DNA from: Lachnospiraceae bacterium
Lineage (GTDB): Bacteria; Bacillota_A; Clostridia; Lachnospirales; Lachnospiraceae
Direction of reading: 5' to 3'
Length of the DNA: 12,763 bases
Assembly (NCBI GenBank): GCA_017540915.1
Contig: JAFYAD010000050.1
Location: forward strand, 1 to 12,763
The notes beneath the pieces were generated by a model. It did not search any database and was not told the origin of the DNA. It was given only the letters and a program-made list of their open reading frames with translations. Position numbers and translations under genes: made by a program. Of the stretch, positions 7,910 through 12,763 are shown in pieces. Positions within the stretch are counted from its first letter, which is position 1, and each line of letters starts with the position of its first letter.

Positions 7910-9343
7910 TCAGATCTTAGTGTAATGAGCTTCATTACCCTTTGAGTCATAGTAATAGTAATTTATATCAACAGAACTTTTAAGTCCGGGTCTGTTCCCG
8001 ACTGTAATGGCACTGCCCTCATAAGCTTTTATAACAGAAGTTGACGCAGGGGTGAATGAACCGTAATGAGGATCAAGTCCCAGAGTGGCAGCGTTGGAAT
8101 CTGTGTTATATTTTGTATTCACAAACTTCTTAAAGTATTTGCGCACATTGTAACCCAGGAACAGTCTTCCGCCCTTGTGATTCTCTATGGTGGTTTTATC
8201 TTTCATGTCAACCCTGCCTATTGAAAGCAGACCGTGATTCACTACCAGAGACTGTCTCGGTGCCTGTTTGCCCGTCGGATCTGTATAAGCCTTGAAAGTA
8301 CATGTGGCATTCTGTGTCGAATTAAGGCACTCTTTGCCAAGTCCGATCATCGCCCTGCCACCCGGCATCACTATCATGGTACCGCCTATAAGATTAATCT
8401 GTCCGCCTCCTTTCGAAGGTGAAAAAGGTATTATGGTGGCTCCGTCCTGAACCAATAATGTTCCGTAGCAATTTATGGTACCGTTCACAAAGAAAGAACC
8501 TTTTGTGACAGTCAATACATGACCTTCCGGAATAGTAAGGGTGCATCCGTCTTTCAGCAGGAAGTCGTTCTCTATCTTAAAGATCTTCTCTATAGTACAG
8601 GGCTCATCTATAACACTGTAGAATTTCTCAGTTGCCTTGAAAATCTTAAAATAGCTTGCCTTTCCCCATCCGGAATCACCACAGCTGTTGATGGTCCAGC
8701 CTGCATAGGTATCTATGAACGTGTCCTTTGCACCGCTGCGGTTATAGAATATCTTGTATGTGGAATCGGGCATGTTGCGGCTGACATCCCTGTCTTTTTT
8801 GCTCATATCGTTGTCACTGATAAAAGTGAAATGATCTCCGCTGTCACAGAAATGCAGATTGTGCGAATTTACCCAGAGATACTTATCATTAGGCATCATC
8901 TGAATGGCATATTTGCAGCTGCCCACGTTATCGCCGTCCGTACCTGTGTAATGAAATTTCGGAGCATTCATGGTGTCTTTTGTGATAAAGGTTCCACCCG
9001 GTTTAACCGTCAGATCTATGTAAGGATCGTCGCTTCTGTCCTGCATATACCAGAGTCCGTCCTGTTCGCTCCAGCTGGAACTGCGGTAACGTCCCTGAGA
9101 GTCATAGCTATTACCCAATGTAACCCATTTATCGCTGTATGAAAGAAACCCGGTAAAAGTATACTTGAAATCTTTAAGGTCATCTACTCTCGTCCACTCT
9201 ATAAAACTTGTCGTATGGTTGGGATCCGGGTTTTGTGCTGCTTCCGCCGATGTATCCCCCGCCATTCCCCATGCTGCTAATGCAAGCAGCATCGTTCCGG
9301 CAACTGCGGATATTTTCAATTTGAATCTCTTGTCCCTCTTCAT
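7910..9343 (-). CDS. Secreted protein with beta-solenoid-like stretch, T4SS-associated, function unknown
   Basis: Large exported protein between the pilin and VirD4 genes. The ATG at 9343 is preceded by GGAGG six bases away and opens a signal peptide (MKRDKRFKLK, hydrophobic 11-28, likely cleavage after AEA near 33-36), giving 477 residues. An upstream in-frame ATG at 9427 adds 28 residues overlapping a hairpin and is unlikely. Residues 50-260 are aromatic- and Asp-rich without a recognisable family. About 262-335 has short strands with repeating turns (GCTLTIPEGHVLTV, GSFFVNGTINCYGTLLVQDG, GGTMIVMPGGRAMIG), which suggests a right-handed beta-helix; two more such turns appear near 365-380 and 388-400. 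Eight cysteines after the signal peptide (143, 166, 221, 249, 267, 292, 339, 348) could form disulfides. No C-terminal anchor or LPXTG motif is seen. Position next to the pilin suggests a pilus-associated, tip or wall-binding protein; this is inference. Confidence 0.88.
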   Translation of the reverse strand: MKRDKRFKLKISAVAGTMLLALAAWGMAGDTSAEAAQNPDPNHTTSFIEWTRVDDLKDFKYTFTGFLSYSDKWVTLGNSYDSQGRYRSSSWSEQDGLWYMQDRSDDPYIDLTVKPGGTFITKDTMNAPKFHYTGTDGDNVGSCKYAIQMMPNDKYLWVNSHNLHFCDSGDHFTFISDNDMSKKDRDVSRNMPDSTYKIFYNRSGAKDTFIDTYAGWTINSCGDSGWGKASYFKIFKATEKFYSVIDEPCTIEKIFKIENDFLLKDGCTLTIPEGHVLTVTKGSFFVNGTINCYGTLLVQDGATIIPFSPSKGGGQINLIGGTMIVMPGGRAMIGLGKECLNSTQNATCTFKAYTDPTGKQAPRQSLVVNHGLLSIGRVDMKDKTTIENHKGGRLFLGYNVRKYFKKFVNTKYNTDSNAATLGLDPHYGSFTPASTSVIKAYEGSAITVGNRPGLKSSVDINYYYYDSKGNEAHYTKI

Positions 9344-9349
9344 GTTATA

Positions 9350-9354
9350 CCTCC
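9350..9354 (-). promoter_or_regulatory. Ribosome binding site fixing the beta-solenoid protein start
   Basis: GGAGG on the minus strand, six bases before the ATG at 9343. It is the evidence for a 477-residue product starting at the signal peptide rather than the longer in-frame ORF. Confidence 0.88.
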
Positions 9355-9390
9355 GATATCTCTGAAAGCATCTCTCTGTTTGTATCTCCA

Positions 9391-9434
9391 TGATCCGATG
9401 CAGAATATGCTCCCGCATACCCTGCATCGGATCA
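9391..9434 (-). other. Long intergenic hairpin between pilin and beta-solenoid genes
   Basis: TGATCCGATGCAG at 9391-9403 pairs perfectly with CTGCATCGGATCA at 9422-9434. Inside it, after a 2-by-2 internal loop, TATGC (9406-9410) pairs with GCATA (9415-9419) around a four-base loop, for 18 base pairs in all. No U-run follows on the minus strand, so it is not a standard terminator. It lies in the 180-base gap after the pilin gene. The likely role is to protect or cleave the pilin mRNA so that pilin is made in excess; that role is inferred. A weaker GC-rich hairpin around 9436-9472 sits next to it. Confidence 0.75.
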
Positions 9435-9523
9435 CGTCCGATGTGCCTGCCGATCCGGGGACGGCACGGACCCTATAGTAATCCGCACCGCCCGACAGAC
9501 ATGTTCCCTAAACCGGGGATTGA

Positions 9524-9889
9524 TTATACTGTAGTCTTTGTAGCCCACTTTGTAAGCGGATCGATGGTAAGTCTGAGTACCAGCATCAGCACGAAGATGA
9601 GTACAAAACCAATGATAGCGTTTTTGAGATGGCTCTTTGCCTTCTCTCTCTCCTGAGGCTCCTCTGCCTTTGCAAATTTAACTCCCAGGAATACACAGTA
9701 AATACTGCCAAGCGCGCCTACAATACCGATAACCGGTGTCAAAAGGCTCTTGATAAGGTCAATGATCGGCTTTGAAACACCTGCGAAATCCGGCGAGTTA
9801 GAATTAGCACTGGCTGTCACAGGAGCCATCATGATGGCTGTGCTTGCCATGAGTACTGCATACTTGATCTTTTCTGATAATTTTTTCAT
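9524..9889 (-). CDS. VirB2-like T4SS pilin / TrbC-family small membrane subunit
   Basis: Small two-helix protein expected to be the pilin or pilus-like conduit subunit of the T4SS. The ATG at 9889 follows AGGAGG at 9896-9901 with a spacing of six bases. The 121 residues show a signal peptide with probable cleavage after ASA near residue 28, a first hydrophobic helix at about 42-70, a charged turn (KFAKAEEPQEREKAKSHLKN, 71-90) and a second helix at 91-108. The K-A-E-E-P-x-E-R-x-K-A-K turn between two helices is characteristic of Gram-positive T4SS pilins. Its place near the head of the operon, directly after the regulators, fits a highly expressed structural subunit. The start is unambiguous. 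No frameshift or truncation is seen. Confidence 0.9.
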   Translation of the reverse strand: MKKLSEKIKYAVLMASTAIMMAPVTASANSNSPDFAGVSKPIIDLIKSLLTPVIGIVGALGSIYCVFLGVKFAKAEEPQEREKAKSHLKNAIIGFVLIFVLMLVLRLTIDPLTKWATKTTV

Positions 9890-9905
9890 GTTTTTCCTCC
9901 TACTT

Positions 9906-9921
9906 TATAAGTCGACTTATA
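9906..9921. promoter_or_regulatory. 16-bp perfect palindrome just upstream of the pilin RBS
   Basis: TATAAGTCGACTTATA is a perfect 16-base palindrome ending five bases from the AGGAGG site of the pilin gene. Symmetry and placement suggest a dimeric repressor operator or an RNA element controlling entry into the structural genes. The binding protein is unknown. Confidence 0.5.
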
Positions 9922-9928
9922 TTTTGTG

Positions 9929-9948
9929 CAGGGGATAAGAATCCCCTG
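9929..9948 (-). other. 8-bp hairpin upstream of pilin gene
   Basis: CAGGGGAT and ATCCCCTG pair perfectly around a four-base loop, in the 149-base gap between the 62-aa gene and the pilin gene. The minus-strand RNA continues CACAAAATATAAG, without a U-run, so this is at best a weak attenuator separating the sigma factor part of the transcript from the structural part. Confidence 0.55.
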
Positions 9949-10038
9949 TGCCTCGGGAAACATTTATACCGGTGGATCTGCCGGTTATTAGTTTTCCTGG
10001 TTTATTTATGAAAACAGCATACGCTGATCCCATACATC

Positions 10039-10227
10039 TCACCTGCCGGGAAGTCCTTTTTGAATATCCGGCGATTTTTGTGTTGTAATCGGCTTTTTTG
10101 GTGCTGCCGCTCTGAATCTCTCCTCTGCAGCCCTGGCTTTCCAGCATGTCCTCTCCACCAGACGCTCCGGTGGTCTCGGCTCATTCAAAGCCAAAGACAA
10201 AAGCTCTGCAATTCTCTCTCTTTCCAT
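10039..10227 (-). CDS. Unknown 62-aa protein downstream of the ECF sigma gene
   Basis: Small gene supported by GGAGG at 10235-10239, seven bases before its ATG, and by its position 26 bases after the sigma factor stop. The product starts MERERIAELLSLALNEPRPP. Residues 1-40 are a charged, probably helical segment (RPPERLVERTCWKARAAEER); the rest is Lys/Pro/Gln-rich and likely disordered. There is no membrane segment, which argues against a classical membrane anti-sigma factor, although a small soluble regulator of the sigma factor is possible. I do not recognise the family. Two other minus-strand frames also read through this region, but neither has a comparable ribosome binding site. Confidence 0.72.
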   Translation of the reverse strand: MERERIAELLSLALNEPRPPERLVERTCWKARAAEERFRAAAPKKPITTQKSPDIQKGLPGR

Positions 10228-10253
10228 GATAATGCCTCCAATTTATGTGATCT

Positions 10254-10730
10254 CTACACGGCCTTGTCTGCAGCTTCAAGCGCAGCTTTCAGACTCTCCC
10301 TGCCCCTCTTCAGATGAGATTTGACAGTATTCTCAGGTCTGTCCAAAAGCTCCGATATCTCCCTGACCGAAAGACCCTCTATATAATACATTGTGATGGC
10401 CTCACGATATTCAGGTTTCAATTGCTTTATGGCATTCCTGAGATCCATGACCTCCTCTGTCGCCGGACCGTTATCTTCCTGCTCTATCTGCATCTCTGTG
10501 ATATCTTCATAGGGATGTCTGTCGGCAAAAAGATCTTTTGAGCAATTAATGGTAACTTTTATGAGCCATGCCTTTCTGTGCTCCTCGCTCTCGAAGTTTC
10601 TCTCCTTCTTGAAATAACGCAGGAATACCTCGCTGTAAACGTCATCCGCATCTGTCGCATTGCCCACGTAACGCATAGCCACTCTATATACCATATTGCT
10701 GTATGTGCGTACTACTGTCTCTGCATCCAT
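10254..10730 (-). CDS. ECF-type RNA polymerase sigma factor
   Basis: Alternative sigma factor of the sigma-70 ECF group that directs RNA polymerase to a dedicated promoter set. The 158 residues contain region 2 at about 1-68, with the core-binding helix around DADDVYSEVFLRYF (27-40) and the WLIKVTINCSKD segment (55-66). Region 4 is at about 98-150, with the helix-turn-helix around EGLSVREISELLDRPENTVKSHL (118-140). Length is normal for ECF factors with only regions 2 and 4. GGGAGA lies 11 bases before the ATG at 10730, longer than usual spacing but with no better start. It is the first gene of the T4SS cluster, on the same strand as all its genes, which suggests it controls the locus and perhaps itself. 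No membrane-bound anti-sigma gene follows. Confidence 0.93.
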   Translation of the reverse strand: MDAETVVRTYSNMVYRVAMRYVGNATDADDVYSEVFLRYFKKERNFESEEHRKAWLIKVTINCSKDLFADRHPYEDITEMQIEQEDNGPATEEVMDLRNAIKQLKPEYREAITMYYIEGLSVREISELLDRPENTVKSHLKRGRESLKAALEAADKAV

Positions 10731-10783
10731 ATGTGCATCTTTCTCCCTGCATCAATTCTATATGGTAAGCATCAGACCCGCAT

Positions 10784-10826
10784 TTTTTTGACCGTTCTGA
10801 TAGTGATACACCGGATAGTCAAAAAA
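10784..10826. repeat. 9-bp inverted repeat around the candidate promoter
   Basis: TTTTTTGAC at 10784-10792 and GTCAAAAAA at 10818-10826 are exact inverted copies with 25 bases between them, about three helical turns centre to centre. They overlap the candidate ECF promoter and could be paired operator half-sites. The A/T tracts make a chance match plausible. Confidence 0.45.
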
Positions 10827-10833
10827 GGTTGCA
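10804..10833 (-). promoter_or_regulatory. Candidate ECF-type promoter for the sigma factor operon
   Basis: On the minus strand TGCAACC (10827-10833) is followed after about 17 bases by TGTATCA (ending at 10804). The -35 half resembles GCAACC/TGAAAC-type elements used by Firmicutes ECF factors, and the -10 half is only loosely like CGTCTA. It sits about 75 bases upstream of the sigma factor ATG, where an autoregulatory promoter would be expected. By-eye match only. Confidence 0.4.
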
Positions 10834-10873
10834 ACAAAAAAATAAAATCTTTTTGTATTGCCAATGCCGACAC

Positions 10874-10882
10874 TTATCCACA
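10874..10882 (+). promoter_or_regulatory. Exact DnaA-box 9-mer
   Basis: TTATCCACA is identical to the high-affinity DnaA-binding consensus. It is a single copy in AT-rich intergenic DNA about 145 bases upstream of the sigma factor gene. One isolated box is not an origin; DnaA-linked regulation or chance are the alternatives. Confidence 0.35.
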
Positions 10883-10932
10883 ATCAATCCTTCCGATGAT
10901 ACCATAAAAAACAAAAATCGTCTACCCTTTCA

Positions 10933-10961
10933 CAAAAAAAATCCGACCCAAAGGGTCGGAT
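10933..10961 (-). terminator. Rho-independent terminator of the nuclease / membrane protein operon
   Basis: On the minus strand ATCCGACCC pairs with GGGTCGGAT over a three-base loop (10941-10961) and is followed directly by seven T residues (10934-10940). Stem, loop and U-tract are ideal. It ends transcription coming from the right and separates that operon from the sigma factor promoter. On the plus strand there is no U-run, so it acts in one direction only. Confidence 0.93.
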
Positions 10962-10978
10962 AAAAGAGGAGATGTATT

Positions 10979-11065
10979 ATGAAAAAAATATACAAAACCG
11001 GCATGCCGGATATTTGTTTGGCGGGAGCCGTCCAAACCGTCATCAACCTGGGAGCTCCCTTTTGA
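10979..11065 (+). CDS. Candidate 28-aa peptide ORF on the plus strand
   Basis: Short ORF with a strong ribosome binding site: GAGGAG at 10966-10971, seven bases before the ATG, ending in TGA. The product begins MKKIYKTGMPDICLAGAV and ends VINLGAPF: a basic start, one Cys and a mildly hydrophobic C-terminal half without a full membrane helix. It is the only plus-strand coding candidate in the window and lies antisense to the 3' untranslated region of the 68-aa gene. I could not find a convincing plus-strand promoter. It could be a signalling or toxin-like peptide, a leader peptide, or spurious; it matches no peptide family I know. Confidence 0.35.
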   Translation: MKKIYKTGMPDICLAGAVQTVINLGAPF

Positions 11066-11129
11066 TGTATCTGATTTTATACAACAAATGTGTTTTGGAT
11101 ATGCACAAATTGTAAACATTTTGTAAATT

Positions 11130-11336
11130 TTAACCTTTTTTTCCGGTTTTTGTATCTGTGTCAAACTCTTCCTTCTCACCGAGAAAGAACATCGCGCCCA
11201 CAGCCAATATGACTATGATGGCAAGAGGAAGCGCCAGTGTCACCGTGAGCCCCAGATTCTGCGTGTATGTAAAGACTGTCAGCATAACGCATATATAGGT
11301 CAAAATTATGATAAGAATACGCCAGATTTTTTTCAT
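11130..11336 (-). CDS. Small two-helix membrane protein, unknown function
   Basis: 68-residue protein starting MKKIWRILIIILTYICVMLT. Hydrophobic segments at about 5-24 and 29-52 are followed by an acidic then basic cytoplasmic-type tail (EKEEFDTDTKTGKKG). GGTGA lies six bases before the ATG at 11336; an in-frame ATG two codons earlier would abut that site and is less likely. It begins 17 bases after the stop of the beta-CASP nuclease gene and is followed by the terminator at 10933-10961, so the two genes probably form an operon. I do not recognise the family; small proteins of this layout are often poorly conserved. Confidence 0.75.
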   Translation of the reverse strand: MKKIWRILIIILTYICVMLTVFTYTQNLGLTVTLALPLAIIVILAVGAMFFLGEKEEFDTDTKTGKKG

Positions 11337-11353
11337 GATCATTCACCGTCAGA

Positions 11354-12763
11354 TCATCTTTCCCATTTGTCACACAGGGCATTGATCTGATCTGCAAACT
11401 TTGCAAGGTCTTTGTTGGCCATGCCACGGCATTTTTTGATTACCGCAGCCAAACGCTCGCCTGTCATTACCAGGCGGTCAAATACAGTAGCGGAGGCTTT
11501 GAATATCTGTTTCTTCTCAACCTTCCTGCGATCTCCCTCCGCAATACACTCACCCGTGATGAGATCATAGGTGTCTCCGCTGAAGGGCGCCACAGCATCC
11601 ATTCCCACATCTTCCACTATATGCTTTGCAAATCCCTCGGCGCAGGTTTCCTCACCGTGGACCACAAATACTTTTTTGGGTGGTTTTCCGGTCTTGAAAT
11701 GTTCTATCCAGGCCGTGAGGTGATCCATGTCCGCATGTCCGCTGATACCCGGAAGATTTACTATCCAAGCCTTTACTTCGATCTCCTCACCGAAAAGCTT
11801 TGCTTTGTCCGCGCCGTTGATCAGAGAATGCCCCAGAGTCCCCTCACACTGGAAGCCCACAAACAGTATTGTGGAATTGCTGCGCCACAGATTGTGCTTG
11901 AGATGGTGACGGATACGTCCGGCCTCGCACATGCCGGATGCCGATATGATGACCTTTGGCTTCGGATCAAAGTTGATCTGTCTGGATTCATCGCTTGATA
12001 CCGCAACCCTCAGTCCGTCAAAACGGATGGGATTGACACCTGCCTCCACCATGCTCTTCGCTTCTTCATTAAAGCAGTCCATATCGTTTTTATGGAAAAC
12101 ATTGGTAGCTTCCACAGCCAGCGGGCTGTCTATAAACACCTCAAAGTTCCTGAACTCAGGCAGAAGGTTTTCCGTTTTTATACGCCTGATGTGATATAAC
12201 ATTTCCTGTGTACGACCCACAGAAAATGCCGGAACCACCACATTGCCTCCTTTTGTGAAGGTGGTGTTCAGTATTTTTGCCAGTTCCACCGCATAATCCG
12301 GCGGTGTGTCGTGATTGCGATTGCCATAGGTGGATTCCATTATGACATAATCAGCATCATTTATATACTCAGGATCTTTGATAAGCGGTCTGTGGCCGTT
12401 TCCAAGGTCACCCGAAAAGACAAGTTTCTTGGTGATATCATCCTCGGTAACCCAGAACTCGATGGACGCCGAACCCAAAAGATGACCCGCATCCACAAAA
12501 CGAACCTTAAGTCCCGGTTCTATCTCTATAACTTCATGATAGGCACACTCCGTAAAATGCTCCATAACGCCCTTGGCATCATAGATATCATACATGGGTA
12601 TCACTTCTTCACGGCCGGAACGGATATTTTTGCGGTTGCGCCACTCTGCTTCGAATTCCTGTATATGTGCGGAATCCTGCAGCATGATGCTGCAGAGTTC
12701 GCAGGTGGCTTTCGTTGCAAACACCGTTCCCCTGAAACCGTTCTTGTACAACAGCGGCAACAG
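11354..12763 (-). CDS. Beta-CASP metallo-beta-lactamase RNase (Ysh1/CPSF73-like), partial at 5' end
   Basis: Zinc-dependent RNA-processing nuclease of the bacterial Ysh1/CPSF73-like (COG1236-type) family; 469 residues and the stop lie in the window, and the frame stays open through the right edge. Visible metal-ligand motifs are DAGHLLGSAS (bases 12455-12499) and FSGDLG. Beta-CASP signatures follow: VIMESTYGNR (motif A), a conserved VPAFSVGRTQEML, SASGMCEAGRIRHHL (motif B) and PGISGHADMDHL (motif C, near 11720-11755), then VFVVHGEE. The HXHXDH zinc motif normally precedes the first residue seen (LLPLLYKNGF) and is therefore outside the window. No KH domain region can be judged. A C-terminal extension of about 70 residues after the VHGEE strand ends at TGA. 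This looks like a chromosomal housekeeping gene rather than part of the T4SS. Confidence 0.94.
   Translation of the reverse strand: MLPLLYKNGFRGTVFATKATCELCSIMLQDSAHIQEFEAEWRNRKNIRSGREEVIPMYDIYDAKGVMEHFTECAYHEVIEIEPGLKVRFVDAGHLLGSASIEFWVTEDDITKKLVFSGDLGNGHRPLIKDPEYINDADYVIMESTYGNRNHDTPPDYAVELAKILNTTFTKGGNVVVPAFSVGRTQEMLYHIRRIKTENLLPEFRNFEVFIDSPLAVEATNVFHKNDMDCFNEEAKSMVEAGVNPIRFDGLRVAVSSDESRQINFDPKPKVIISASGMCEAGRIRHHLKHNLWRSNSTILFVGFQCEGTLGHSLINGADKAKLFGEEIEVKAWIVNLPGISGHADMDHLTAWIEHFKTGKPPKKVFVVHGEETCAEGFAKHIVEDVGMDAVAPFSGDTYDLITGECIAEGDRRKVEKKQIFKASATVFDRLVMTGERLAAVIKKCRGMANKDLAKFADQINALCDKWER

Larger units (their letters stand above)
10731..11129. other. Regulatory interval between the T4SS cluster and the nuclease operon
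   Basis: About 400 bases without a conventional gene. They hold a candidate ECF promoter, a 9-bp inverted repeat, one exact DnaA-box 9-mer, a terminator of the rightward-lying minus-strand operon, and a 28-codon plus-strand ORF with nested short inverted repeats (the 12-base palindrome CCGGCATGCCGG at 10998-11009; arms TTTGGCGG and CCGTCCAAA at about 11015-11034). I see no tRNA, rRNA or obvious att repeat here. Confidence 0.6.

Noticed and set aside
8519..9142. 207-codon plus-strand frame opposite the beta-solenoid-like gene
   Set aside because: No good ribosome binding site and no recognisable domain. The opposite strand encodes a protein with a signal peptide and a well-spaced GGAGG site.
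9391..9475. Paired inverted repeats considered as an oriT or riboswitch
   Set aside because: No relaxase gene or nic-like consensus is visible nearby, and the sequence does not match any riboswitch core I recognise.
9917..10184. Alternative minus-strand frames of 60 and 76 codons overlapping the 62-aa gene
   Set aside because: Neither has a ribosome binding site as good as the GGAGG of the 62-aa frame, and they have no domain character.
11070..11110. Possible minus-strand promoter around a TATAAA sequence near 11075-11085
   Set aside because: The nearest -35-like hexamer (TTGTGC) would be about 21 bases away, too far for a sigma-A promoter, and there is no gene downstream to explain it.
10922..11179. 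85-codon minus-strand frame across the 3' end of the small membrane protein gene and the terminator
   Set aside because: It starts inside the preceding gene and runs through the terminator stem and its U-tract, so it is unlikely to be translated.

Overview
The window is most likely a piece of a low-to-mid GC Clostridia genome, probably Lachnospiraceae. This rests on strong GGAGG-type ribosome binding sites, TrsE/PrgI-, TraG- and TrbL-type Gram-positive type IV secretion (T4SS) genes, a Clostridia-like ECF sigma factor, and signal peptides and Ig-like surface domains typical of Firmicutes. The taxonomy is an inference; no rRNA, tRNA or other marker is present. All convincing protein genes lie on the minus strand except one very small plus-strand ORF, so transcription runs right to left.

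Right edge to about 10930: a partial beta-CASP metallo-beta-lactamase RNA nuclease (5' end outside the window) is followed 17 bases later by a 68-residue two-helix membrane protein. A textbook rho-independent terminator at 10933-10961 closes this probably housekeeping operon. Its 3' untranslated region carries, antisense, a 28-codon plus-strand ORF with an excellent ribosome binding site. The stretch 10731-11129 otherwise holds only regulatory-looking DNA: a candidate ECF-type promoter, a 9-bp inverted repeat around it, and a perfect DnaA-box 9-mer.

From 10730 leftward to position 1: a T4SS locus headed by its own ECF sigma factor. The order is ECF sigma (158 aa), unknown 62-aa protein, VirB2-like pilin (121 aa), secreted protein with a beta-solenoid-like stretch (477 aa), VirD4/TraG coupling ATPase (669 aa), membrane-anchored Ig-like surface protein (335 aa), TrbL/VirB6-like channel protein with a Gly/Ser/Pro tail (610 aa), and a PrgI-VirB4 fusion ATPase (at least 937 aa, running off the left edge). 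Gaps are mostly short and nearly every gene has a good ribosome binding site 6-7 bases from its start. Three intergenic inverted repeats, before the pilin, after the pilin and before virB4, look placed to adjust transcript levels within one long unit.

Together the genes give a pilin, a channel, two ATPases and two unfamiliar surface-exposed proteins under a dedicated alternative sigma factor. No relaxase, integrase, oriT or cell-wall hydrolase is visible, so the window cannot decide between a conjugative element and a T4SS serving protein export or contact. The two surface proteins, the PrgI-VirB4 fusion and the sigma/62-aa head are what differ most from the Tn1549-type module and are the best candidates for an undescribed variant.
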